Assembly: GCA_964625855.1 (NCBI GenBank)
Contig: CAZVFC010000003.1
Location: 186,001-250,000, forward strand
Reading direction: 5' to 3'
DNA from: JAPLUA01 sp964625855
Lineage (GTDB): Bacteria > Verrucomicrobiota > Verrucomicrobiia > Limisphaerales > UBA8199
Length of the DNA: 64,000 bases
Position 1 is the first letter of the stretch; every line of letters starts with the position of its first letter. The notes beneath the pieces were generated by a model, which saw only the letters and a program-made list of their open reading frames with translations, made no database searches and was not told where the DNA came from. Shown in pieces: positions 25,919-33,581 of the stretch. The position numbers were made by a program, and so were the translations under genes.

Positions 25919-26674
25919 CTACTTGGCCGGCCGACCGAAGACTTCCACCTCGGTGTATTCGTTCAGGGCGCTCTCAGTGCTGCCCTTGGAATAGAACCGG
26001 ATGTAGCGGGCTTTCACGCCCTTGGCGTTGATCAGTTTGCCTTCATAGCCCTCGAAATATTCGCGGTCGGTGCCCACGCCCAGGCCGGAGGTGTTGTCCA
26101 TGTCGTTGTTGAAGACCGTCCGGACGTTCTCGATGAAGTCCGGGTCGTCGGCGACCTGCACGATGATATCGTGATAGACCTTGGCCATGTTGTGCGCGTG
26201 CCAGATCACCACGGCGAAGATTTCCTGCGGGCTCCCAAGGTCCATTTGCACCCACTGCGTGCTCTTGCGCAGGAAGATGATGCTTTGGTCCGAGGCTTCC
26301 TTGTCGCCGTCAGTGATCTTTGCGAGGTTCTCGGCGGCCACGTTCTTGTCGCTGCAAGTAATCTTGCTGCCCGCGGCGACATTCTTCAGACCGGGCGGCA
26401 CCATCATGGGCGGACGCGGCTTATCGGAGAGAGGCTCGACATTCGGGCCGACCTGCAGATCCTTCGGCGTGCCTTTAAAGGCGGGCGCGGGGAGTTTGAT
26501 TTGGAGCGGCACCGAGCCGTCGGCGCTCGCAGCGGGCGGGTCCTTGGATGCGTCCGCAGCTTGCAGAGTTTGGGGGAGCAGGAGATTCAGGGCAACCAGG
26601 GCGAGGCCAAATCGAAAGGACAGCGCGAGAGCGCGTCCGGCTGAGTTACAGATCATATTCATTGTGTTCGTCAT
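25919..26674 (-). CDS. Exported discoidin (F5/8 type C)-like protein
   Basis: This 251-residue protein has a signal peptide (ALSFRFGLALVALNLLLPQTLQA), a Pro/Lys-rich linker, and a C-terminal beta-sandwich from about residue 90 to the end: NVAAENLAKITDGDKEASD, WVQMDLGSPQEIFAVVIWHA and KGVKARYIRFYSKGST. The ITDGD...WVQMDLG...VVIWH...ARYIRFYS pattern is that of galactose-binding F5/8C domains, with a binding site for a sugar or membrane ligand. It is in one operon with the glycosyltransferase gene, which suggests a function in surface glycans. Alternative starts at 26665 and 26659 shorten only the leader. Confidence 0.75.
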   Translation of the reverse strand: MTNTMNMICNSAGRALALSFRFGLALVALNLLLPQTLQAADASKDPPAASADGSVPLQIKLPAPAFKGTPKDLQVGPNVEPLSDKPRPPMMVPPGLKNVAAGSKITCSDKNVAAENLAKITDGDKEASDQSIIFLRKSTQWVQMDLGSPQEIFAVVIWHAHNMAKVYHDIIVQVADDPDFIENVRTVFNNDMDNTSGLGVGTDREYFEGYEGKLINAKGVKARYIRFYSKGSTESALNEYTEVEVFGRPAK

Positions 26675-26995
26675 GCGCGTAATAAACTAATACAACCGAG
26701 CGGCTTGCGACAAGTCCGATTGTCCGGGAAGAAGACGAATACGTGTCGCGGGATATTCGACCGATGCACAGGATCGTCAAGTCTGGCTACATCGCCCAGG
26801 CAGCGCTGCCGCGGTGGCTATGCCAAAGAGCTGGCTCAGTGCTGCTTTTGCGCAACTTTTTCCTGGTTCCTTTGTCCAATTATTGCTAGCCAGTGCGGGG
26901 GAAGGTTTTGGGGGAATCCGCAGGGCTGGCGGGAACCGGTTAAGTGGGTTGGACCTGTTTGATTTCGCAGAGCGACACCCTTACACTGCCGAACA
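26675..26995 (+). promoter_or_regulatory. Upstream region of the type II secretion operon, with a sigma-70-like promoter
   Basis: The 321 bases hold no gene. TTGATT (26959-26964) and TACACT (26982-26987) are spaced by 17 bases. The -10 box ends only 8 bases before the gspE ATG, so a transcript from it would have practically no leader. Bases 26860-26890 form a relatively AT-rich patch. Function is inferred from position only. Confidence 0.35.
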
Positions 26996-28591
26996 ATGAG
27001 CAACGCCGATTCAGGACCGCAAAATGGCCTGGCGCGAGCGGTCCAGGATGCCACGAGCGTCCTGGCGCCGCGCACACCCGAGCGGCGGTTGGAGAGTCTC
27101 GCCCGGTTTAGCGTCGCACCGGAGGCGATTCGGATGCTCCCCCTGGAGTTCGTGAAGCGGCAGCGGGTTCTGCCGCTGGCGGTCCACAACGGCACGATTG
27201 ACATTGCGACCGCCGACCTGGGAAACCAGCGCGTCATTGACGATATTCGCCTGCTCACGGGCCTGGAGGTGCAGGAGTTCGAGGCCCCGGCGGCTGAGAT
27301 CCTCGAGAAGATGGCCGAGTGCTACCAGATCACGGTGGAGAAGATGATCGAGAATCTCAACCCGGAGCACGTGGTCAGCTCCGAAGGCCGCACCCTGCAC
27401 GACATCGAGGTGATGGCCAACGAGCCTTCGGTGATCAACCTCGTCAACGTCATCATCTCCACCGCGCTGCGCGAGCGAGCGAGCGATATTCACCTGGTTC
27501 CCTTCGAGGAGACGCTTCAGTTGCGATACCGGATTGACGGCCTCTTGCAGGAGCAGCCGCCGCCGCCGAAGCAGCTTCATGCCGCGCTGGTGTCGCGCAT
27601 CAAGATCATGGCCGACATGAACATTGCCGAGCGCTACATGCCGCAGGACGGCCATATCCAGATCAACCACCGGGGGGTGCGCGTGGATATCCGCGTCGGG
27701 ACACTGCCGACCATCTACGGTGAAGGGATGGTGCTGCGGTTGCTGGAAAAGACGACGAGACTGCTGACGGCGCAGGAACTCGGGCTCGATCCGGAGCGCT
27801 CGGCGTTGCTGTCGCGCCTCGTGGAAAAGCCGCATGGGCTCTTTCTAGCCACCGGCCCCACCGGCAGCGGCAAGACCACCACGCTTTACTCCATCCTCCA
27901 GAGCATCTACACGCCGGAGAAGAAGATTGTGACCATTGAAGACCCGGTCGAGTACGAGCTTCCCGGCGTGGCGCAGATTCCCGTGCGGCCAAGCCGGAAT
28001 TTCTCCTTCGCCAACGGGCTGCGCTCGATTCTGCGCCAGGACCCCGATGTGGTGATGGTGGGCGAAATTCGGGACGCGGAGACCGCGGAGATTGCGATCC
28101 GGGCGGCGCTGACGGGGCACCAGGTCTTCAGCACGCTGCACACGAACGACTCCACCGGAGCCGTGACACGGCTGCTGGATATGGGCGTCGAAGCCTACCT
28201 GATTTCCTCGTCGCTGGAGGGCGTGCTGGCTCAACGGCTGGTGCGAAGAATATGCAACCAGTGCCGGGCAGAGTCTCCGGTTTCGGCTGCCTTGCGTGGC
28301 CGGCTGGAAGCCTTGGGCAATGGGCACCTCGAGGGAGTGTTTTACCGCGGGAAGGGCTGCGAAGAATGCCGCGGCACCGGCTACCGCGGCCGAATTGGCA
28401 TCTTCGAACTGCTGCCCATTGACACCGAGCTCCGGGAACTGATTCTCCAGAAGCGCTCGACTGCCAAGCTTAAAGCCACAGCCCAGCGGGGCATGATCAC
28501 CATGCACCAGGATGCTCTCCAAAAGGCTGCCGCCGGAGTCACTTCCCTGGAGGAAATCCTCCGGGTGTCCTCCGGCGACTTGCTGGAATGA
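26996..28591 (+). CDS. gspE: Type II secretion ATPase GspE
   Basis: GspE is the cytoplasmic hexameric ATPase that drives pseudopilus assembly. The 531-residue protein has the GspE N-terminal domain (about 30-125, RFSVAPEAIRMLPLEFVKRQ), a linker, and the ATPase core with GPTGSGKTTTLYS (Walker A, 287-299), IEDPVEYELPGVAQ (Asp box), QDPDVVMVGEIRDAETA (Walker B) and TGHQVFSTLHTNDS (His box). Four cysteines near residues 418-461 (CNQC ... CEEC) form the zinc-binding tetracysteine motif of GspE and PilB. The gene is the first of the eleven-gene operon and overlaps gspF by ATGA. The PilB alternative is less likely because the rest of the operon is of T2SS type. Confidence 0.95.
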   Translation: MSNADSGPQNGLARAVQDATSVLAPRTPERRLESLARFSVAPEAIRMLPLEFVKRQRVLPLAVHNGTIDIATADLGNQRVIDDIRLLTGLEVQEFEAPAAEILEKMAECYQITVEKMIENLNPEHVVSSEGRTLHDIEVMANEPSVINLVNVIISTALRERASDIHLVPFEETLQLRYRIDGLLQEQPPPPKQLHAALVSRIKIMADMNIAERYMPQDGHIQINHRGVRVDIRVGTLPTIYGEGMVLRLLEKTTRLLTAQELGLDPERSALLSRLVEKPHGLFLATGPTGSGKTTTLYSILQSIYTPEKKIVTIEDPVEYELPGVAQIPVRPSRNFSFANGLRSILRQDPDVVMVGEIRDAETAEIAIRAALTGHQVFSTLHTNDSTGAVTRLLDMGVEAYLISSSLEGVLAQRLVRRICNQCRAESPVSAALRGRLEALGNGHLEGVFYRGKGCEECRGTGYRGRIGIFELLPIDTELRELILQKRSTAKLKATAQRGMITMHQDALQKAAAGVTSLEEILRVSSGDLLE

Positions 28592-29832
28592 ATACGTTTC
28601 GCTACCAGGCACTCGAAGCCGGCGGCAGCCCCGTTGAGGGCGTGATCGAGGCCGAAGATCGCAAGACGGCCCTCCAACTGCTGGGCCGGCGCGGACTATT
28701 CCCATCGAGGCTTGAGGCCGCTTCCGCCAAAGGCGCGCCACCGGCGTCCGGTTTGAGCGCAAGCCCGACCCTGGCCTCGGAGACGCATCTGGGAGCGCGC
28801 ATCCGGCGGAAGGACATCACCGCCTTTACTCGGGAAATGAGCGCGCTGCTAGGCGCGGCCATTCCGATTCCGCAGGCGCTGGATGGGCTGGGCGAGCAGG
28901 AGGAGAATCCCGCCTTGAGAGCGGTGGTGCTGCAGATTTCCGACACGGTGCGGAAAGGCGCCTCGTTTTCCGCCGCGCTGGATCAGCATCCCCGGCTGTT
29001 CAGCAAGCTTTATGTGAGCATGGTGCGAGTGGGCGAGGAGGCGGGTGCGCTGCAAAAGGTCATGGCCGATTTGGCCGACTTACTCGAGCATGAGGATGAA
29101 GTTCGGAGCGAGGTTGTGGCGGCGGTTGCTTACCCGGTCTTCGTCCTGGCCTTCGGCCTCTTCACCGTCACGATCCTGCTCACGGTGGTGCTTCCCAAGA
29201 TCATGGGGATGCTGCAGGACATGCTCCAGATTCTGCCCCTCCCTACTTTGATCCTCCTGAAGATCAGCGGCGTCCTCCACCGTTATTGGGTCTGGATTCT
29301 CCTGGGGACCGCCGGGGCCGTCGGCGGGTTGTGGCGATACGTTCGTTCGCCACCCGGCGCGGAGGTTTGGGACCGAACGAAGCTGCGGCTTCCGGTGCTC
29401 GGCGCGGTCTTCCGCGCGGCTGCCTTGAGCCGCTTCGCCCGGACCCTGGGGACCCTGGTCAAGAGTGGGGTGTCGTTGCTGCCTTCGCTCAAGATCGTGG
29501 AGAACACGATCGGCAACCGGGTGCTGGCGAAACAGGTCGCCCGGGTCGCGGAGGAAACCCGCAGCGGAGATTCTCTGGCCACGCCGTTGCGCAAACTGGG
29601 CATCTTCCCGAGAACGGTGGTTCAGATGGTGGATGTGGGTGAGGAAACCGGACGGCTGGATGAGATGCTCTTGCGAGTGGCGGAGATCGAAGAACGCCAG
29701 ATGCGCGCCAAGACCAAGACCTTGATCTCGCTGCTGGCGCCCATCCTGATCCTGGTGGTCGGGGGGCTGGTTGGCTTCATGGTGATTGCTTTATTGCTGC
29801 CCATCTTCAAAATGAGTCGCGCAATCCATTGA
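28588..29832 (+). CDS. gspF: Type II secretion inner-membrane platform GspF
   Basis: This 414-residue protein has the two-fold GspF/PilC layout: an N-terminal beta segment (FRYQALEAGGSPVEGVIEA), the first cytoplasmic helical domain (about 75-170, FTREMSALLGAAIPIPQALD, VRVGEEAGALQKVMADLADL), a membrane segment (AYPVFVLAFGLFTVTILLTVV), a second repeat of the domain (SRFARTLGTLVKSGVSLLPS, MVDVGEETGRLDEMLLRVAE) and C-terminal membrane segments (LLAPILILVVGGLVGFMVIA). It couples GspE to the growing pseudopilus. It starts inside the stop of gspE (ATGA), so the two should be made in a fixed ratio. Confidence 0.95.
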   Translation: MNTFRYQALEAGGSPVEGVIEAEDRKTALQLLGRRGLFPSRLEAASAKGAPPASGLSASPTLASETHLGARIRRKDITAFTREMSALLGAAIPIPQALDGLGEQEENPALRAVVLQISDTVRKGASFSAALDQHPRLFSKLYVSMVRVGEEAGALQKVMADLADLLEHEDEVRSEVVAAVAYPVFVLAFGLFTVTILLTVVLPKIMGMLQDMLQILPLPTLILLKISGVLHRYWVWILLGTAGAVGGLWRYVRSPPGAEVWDRTKLRLPVLGAVFRAAALSRFARTLGTLVKSGVSLLPSLKIVENTIGNRVLAKQVARVAEETRSGDSLATPLRKLGIFPRTVVQMVDVGEETGRLDEMLLRVAEIEERQMRAKTKTLISLLAPILILVVGGLVGFMVIALLLPIFKMSRAIH

Positions 29833-29878
29833 GGGGTAGGTCAGACAAGTTGAGCGAGTTACGATAGCTACCGTTGAT

Positions 29879-30310
29879 ATGAAGAAGCACGTTTGGCAGA
29901 GGCGGTCGGCCGGATTCACCCTGATCGAGATCATGGTGGTGGTGGTCATTATCGGCGTGCTCGCCGCGACCATCATCCCCCAGTTCATCGGCACGACGCA
30001 CGACGCCAAGGTCGGCGCGGCCAAGGGCCACGTGGCGGAACTGGAGTCGGCGCTGGAACGGTTTAATGTTCACATGGACCGCTACCCAACGGCGGAGGAG
30101 GGTCTTAAGGCCCTCGTGGAGGCCCCATCCGCCGAGGACAAGAAATGGCGGGGCCCTTACATCAAGCTGCTACGCCCCGATCCCTGGGGTAATGCATACC
30201 AATACCGGAGTCCGGGCCTTCACCACCCGACGAGTTTCGACGTTTGGTCACGCGGGGCCGATGGCGCGGACGGCGGCGAGGGCGAGGCGGCGGATATTGG
30301 GAATTGGTAG
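29879..30310 (+). CDS. gspG: Major pseudopilin GspG
   Basis: This 143-residue prepilin-like protein has a short basic leader, cleavage site RRSAG|FTLIEIMVVVVIIGVLAA and the essential Glu at +5. The globular part is that of GspG: GAAKGHVAELESALERFNVH, RYPTAEEGLKALVEAP, RGPYIKLLRPDPWGNAYQYR and FDVWSRGADGADGGEGEAAD, the last with the aspartates of the calcium site. It forms the body of the pseudopilus. A 46-base gap separates it from gspF, the largest gap inside the operon. The prepilin peptidase needed for cleavage (GspO/PilD) is not encoded in the window. Confidence 0.96.
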   Translation: MKKHVWQRRSAGFTLIEIMVVVVIIGVLAATIIPQFIGTTHDAKVGAAKGHVAELESALERFNVHMDRYPTAEEGLKALVEAPSAEDKKWRGPYIKLLRPDPWGNAYQYRSPGLHHPTSFDVWSRGADGADGGEGEAADIGNW

Positions 30311-30312
30311 GC

Positions 30313-30891
30313 ATGACCTTTACCGTGGCCAACCAGAACCGCCGGCTCGGGTTCACACTGATCGAGCTGATGGTGGTCATTGTGCTGATCGGGATCATGA
30401 CGGCCATGATCATCCCGGAGATGAAAGGCACCTACGAGGATGCCCTGCTGCGCTCCACCAGCCGGGAGTTGGTCAGCGTCTTTGGCATTGCGGGCAGCCG
30501 CGCGGTTGGCGTCAACCAGGTCCTCCAGGTGCGGCTCGACCGCAAGACGGGTCGCTACGCTATCGAGCGGCGCGTTCGGGACGGAGGGCGTGGAAGCCGC
30601 TTCGTCCCCGCGCGCGATGTTCCCGGAGGGGAAGGGAAACTGGACACGCGTATCTCAATTGAAGTCCGCAGGCCCGGCGAGGATCCGATAAACGCTTCCG
30701 GAGACGAAGCGCTCCAGGTTGGCGAGAGCGAGCCACAAGCCCTGGCGTCTGACGCTGCCATCGCCTTCTACCCCGATGGGACGGCCGACGCCCGGGAAAT
30801 CGTGCTGCGAGACCGGGATGGTTTCCGGCTGGCCCTCCGTGTTAATCCCGTTACCGCTCGGGTGCATGTTGTCGAGCTGGCGCGCGAATGA
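30313..30891 (+). CDS. gspH: Minor pseudopilin GspH-like
   Basis: The ATG at 30313, two bases behind the gspG stop, gives 192 residues starting MTFTVANQNRRLGFTLIELM; the frame is open further upstream but there it only overlaps gspG. The pseudopilin leader is cleaved at RRLG|FTLIELMVVIVLIGIMTAMI with Glu at +5. The globular part resembles the GspH/FimT beta-rich domain (SRELVSVFGIAGSRAVGVNQ, ALASDAAIAFYPDGTADARE). Minor pseudopilins sit at the tip of the pseudopilus and start its assembly. The exact class (H) is inferred from the gene order between G and I. It overlaps gspI by ATGA. Confidence 0.85.
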   Translation: MTFTVANQNRRLGFTLIELMVVIVLIGIMTAMIIPEMKGTYEDALLRSTSRELVSVFGIAGSRAVGVNQVLQVRLDRKTGRYAIERRVRDGGRGSRFVPARDVPGGEGKLDTRISIEVRRPGEDPINASGDEALQVGESEPQALASDAAIAFYPDGTADAREIVLRDRDGFRLALRVNPVTARVHVVELARE

Positions 30892-31328
30892 GTGTGACTC
30901 GCCGGAACTCGGGATTCTCGTTGGTGGAAGTCATGTGCGCGATCCTGATTCTGGGCGTCGCCCTGGCGGTTCTCACTCAGGGAGTCACCACCGCGCTGAC
31001 TTCGAGCAAGGACTCCGAGCTGCAAACCACCGCCGCATTGTTGGCGGCGGGCCGCATCGAGATGCTCCGGGCCGAAGGCGATTTCACCGACGGGGTTAGC
31101 GAGGGCGAATGCGGCGAGGGCCTGGCTCTATACAACTGGCGGCAGTCCATCAGCAGCACCGGGATTGACGGCCTGCATGACGTCGAGGTCGTGGTGGCGA
31201 ATGCCAGATCCGGCAAGGCCATCTACGAGTTACGGACCATGCTCTTCGTGCCACCCGAGGATTCAACGCTCAGCGGTCCCGCCAGGCAGCGGGAGGCTCG
31301 CTTGCAGAAGAAAGGGAACCGGCGATGA
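30888..31328 (+). CDS. gspI: Minor pseudopilin GspI-like
   Basis: This 146-residue protein has the prepilin leader VTRRNSG|FSLVEVMCAILILGVALAVL with Glu at +5. The following helix and small beta domain (LLAAGRIEMLRAEGDFTDG, YNWRQSISSTGIDGLHDVEV) agree with GspI, which nucleates the I-J-K tip complex. It starts within the stop of gspH and ends inside the start of gspJ (ATGA on both sides), so H, I and J are translationally coupled. Assignment among the minor pseudopilins rests on size, the leader and gene order. Confidence 0.85.
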   Translation: MSVTRRNSGFSLVEVMCAILILGVALAVLTQGVTTALTSSKDSELQTTAALLAAGRIEMLRAEGDFTDGVSEGECGEGLALYNWRQSISSTGIDGLHDVEVVVANARSGKAIYELRTMLFVPPEDSTLSGPARQREARLQKKGNRR

Positions 31329-32221
31329 CCTGTATATCTCATCGTCCTCCTCGTCCTCGTTCTCGTCCACGCGATCGAGCTTCGCTTGCCTTTCGATTAC
31401 GATTACGACAACGAGAGCAAGGACGATCCGAAGCATGGTCGCAACCGTCTGGCTGCAGCCCTTCCGCTTTCACCCTCATCGAAGTCGTCATCAGCTCTGC
31501 TCTGATGGCCATCATCGTAGTGAGCGCGTATCTGTGTCTTCACGCCGCGGTGTCGAGCCAGAAGCTGATCGAACCGCGCGTCACTGTGCTCCAGAATGCC
31601 CGCGTCGCACTGGCGTTGATGACGGCGGACCTCCGCGCCGCCTGCCCGCTTTCAAAAGATCTTCCGTTCCTGGGCCTGCGCCGCATGATGGGCGAAGTTG
31701 AAGCCGATAATCTGGACTTTGCCACTCACAACTACACTCCACGCCGTCCCCACGAAGGAGATTATTGCCAAGTCAGTTTCTACCTCGATAGGGACGCGGA
31801 ATCGGGGGAGCTGGTCCTTTATCGGCGCCGAAACCCGACGATTGCCTTCGACCCGCTTTCGGGTGGCAGCCGCGAGGAACTGGCGCGCGGCCTGCGCGGG
31901 GTGAGATACGAATACTACGACGGCTTGGATTGGTATGAGAGCTGGGGAGAGGTCGAGGGGCAGGCCAAAGCGCAGAGCTCCTTGCGCCTGCCGAGCAATC
32001 TCGCGGGGATGCCGGAAGCGGTCCGCATTACCCTCTGGTTTGACCCCAACCCGCGAACCAAAGCGGCGGAGTCGCAGGAGGAGACGAGCACCGAACCGCC
32101 GTTGGTATTCCAGACTGTGGCCCGGCTGAACCTGGCCGCGCACTCACAGCCCAGCGCTTCGGGCGGGCCTGATTCCACGGATCAGACCGCGCCTTCTGCG
32201 CCAAATCAGGGAAGAAAATGA
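31325..32221 (+). CDS. gspJ: Minor pseudopilin GspJ-like with repeat-extended leader
   Basis: This 298-residue protein contains the prepilin motif SPSA|FTLIEVVISSALMAIIVVSA with Glu at +5, but the residue before the cleavage site is Ala and not Gly. Its leader is about 48 residues, against the usual 6-20, because a dispersed inverted repeat (31341-31427) is inserted in frame right after the start and encodes about 29 residues rich in Arg and Pro. Without it the leader would have a normal length. The globular part (IEPRVTVLQNARVALALMTA, LRGVRYEYYDGLDWYESWGE) fits GspJ. No other in-frame ATG or GTG lies between repeat and cleavage site, so the ATG at 31325 (ATGA with gspI) is retained. Confidence 0.82.
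   Translation: MTCISHRPPRPRSRPRDRASLAFRLRLRQREQGRSEAWSQPSGCSPSAFTLIEVVISSALMAIIVVSAYLCLHAAVSSQKLIEPRVTVLQNARVALALMTADLRAACPLSKDLPFLGLRRMMGEVEADNLDFATHNYTPRRPHEGDYCQVSFYLDRDAESGELVLYRRRNPTIAFDPLSGGSREELARGLRGVRYEYYDGLDWYESWGEVEGQAKAQSSLRLPSNLAGMPEAVRITLWFDPNPRTKAAESQEETSTEPPLVFQTVARLNLAAHSQPSASGGPDSTDQTAPSAPNQGRK
31341..31427. repeat. TCGTCCTCG...GATTACGATTACGA inverted repeat inside gspJ
   Basis: The left side consists of ATCGTCC, TCGTCCTCG and TTCTCGTCC units, the centre of GCGATCGAGCTTCGC, and the right side of CGATTACGATTACGACAACG ending in GGACGAT, complementary to the start. The 87 bases (29 codons) keep the gspJ frame. I recall elements of this CTCGT...GATTACGATTACGA kind as dispersed intergenic repeats in Verrucomicrobiota and Planctomycetota, from memory and unchecked. 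Confidence 0.7.
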
Positions 32222-32222
32222 A

Positions 32223-33581
32223 ATGAGACGCCGCGGCTCAATCCTGGTCGGTTTACTGTGGTGCCTGGCGCTTCTGTCGGTCGTGGTGATCGGGGTTCTT
32301 CACACCGCCCGCATGGATTTGCTGGTGGTGAAGAATTATGGGGATCGGATGCAGGCACATTACCTCGCGCTGGCCGGCGTCGAAAAGGCCAAGGCATTGC
32401 TCTATCACGATGCAAGGGGACGCACGCGGAGCGGCAGACATCACAGCGGCGCTCTTTACGACGCCCCGGATTCCTTTCGCAATGTTGCCTTCGGGCGGGG
32501 CCACTTCCAGGTGTTCCGTCGCGGGAAGGAAGAGGAAGGGGGCGGAGTTCTCTATGGCGTAAGTGATGAGGAGAGCCGGCTTAACTTGAACGTGGCGACG
32601 GCTGAGGACCTTGCGAGACTCGACGGGATGACTTCGGAGCTGGTCGCAGCGATCATGGATTGGCGCGACGAGGATAATGCAGTGACTGCGGGCGGCGCTG
32701 AAGAGGAGTATTACGCTTCCCTCGCGCCTCCGCACCAGCCGCGGAACGGTCCCTTCCAGACCCTGCGCGAACTCCTCATGGTGCGCGGCGTCTCTCCCCA
32801 ACTATTCCGGGGAGACGATCTCCATCTGAGTGGGTTTCTCGAACCCGCCACGGAGAATCGGGATGACACTGGACTGGCGGTGATGGACACAGGCTGGGCC
32901 GGTCTCCTGACGGTTGATTCCTCGATCAAAGACATCAGCGCAACCGGCGGGGACCGGGTCAATATACAGTCGGCCGACGAGCGCTCCCTGACCGGGGTCC
33001 GTGGGATCACCGCCGACATAGCCAAGGCAATCGTTGCTTACCGCGGCCAGCACCGCTTCGAGAGCATCGCCGACCTCCTGGAGGTCACCTCGGTCGCGAG
33101 CCAGAATCAGCCGGGCAGAAGCCTGAGCGCCAATCCGCCCCCTCAGGGCCAGCCGCCCAACACCTCTACGGCCGCGCCGCAGGGCCCGAAGGTAGTAAGC
33201 GAGACTTTGCTCATGGAGATCGCCGACGAACTGACCACGCAGTCGGAAGCGGACATGGCGGGCGTCGTCAACATCAATACGGCGAGCCTTGACGTTCTAG
33301 CCTGTTTGCCGGGAGTCAGCCGCGAACTGGCGCAGGCGATTATTTCATTTCGGCAGTCCAATGGGTTCTTTCCAAACGTGGCCTGGCTTCTCAAAGTGCC
33401 GGGCATGGCGCAGAGCATCTTCAAGCCGCTCGCGCCGCGAGTTAGCGTCCGCTCCGAGACGTTCCGAATCCTGAGCGAGGGAAGGATAGCCTCTACCGGA
33501 ACGCGCCAGCGCATCCAGGAGATTGTCCATATCGGTTTGCATGATGTCACCACCCTTTCCTACCGCGAGGACGATCTGTGA
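32223..33581 (+). CDS. gspK: Pseudopilus tip protein GspK-like
   Basis: GspK is the large minor pseudopilin that caps the pseudopilus and lacks the Glu at +5. That fits this 452-residue protein, whose leader is MRRRG|SILVGLLWCLALLSVVVIG. The GspK domain follows (QAHYLALAGVEKAKALLYHD, GVLYGVSDEESRLNLNVATA), together with two helix-hairpin-helix type segments near residues 120-140 (AEDLARLDGMTSELVAAIMD) and 352-380 (VNINTASLDVLACLPGVSRE). It begins one base behind the gspJ stop and ends with a GTGA overlap into gspL. Confidence 0.88.
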   Translation: MRRRGSILVGLLWCLALLSVVVIGVLHTARMDLLVVKNYGDRMQAHYLALAGVEKAKALLYHDARGRTRSGRHHSGALYDAPDSFRNVAFGRGHFQVFRRGKEEEGGGVLYGVSDEESRLNLNVATAEDLARLDGMTSELVAAIMDWRDEDNAVTAGGAEEEYYASLAPPHQPRNGPFQTLRELLMVRGVSPQLFRGDDLHLSGFLEPATENRDDTGLAVMDTGWAGLLTVDSSIKDISATGGDRVNIQSADERSLTGVRGITADIAKAIVAYRGQHRFESIADLLEVTSVASQNQPGRSLSANPPPQGQPPNTSTAAPQGPKVVSETLLMEIADELTTQSEADMAGVVNINTASLDVLACLPGVSRELAQAIISFRQSNGFFPNVAWLLKVPGMAQSIFKPLAPRVSVRSETFRILSEGRIASTGTRQRIQEIVHIGLHDVTTLSYREDDL

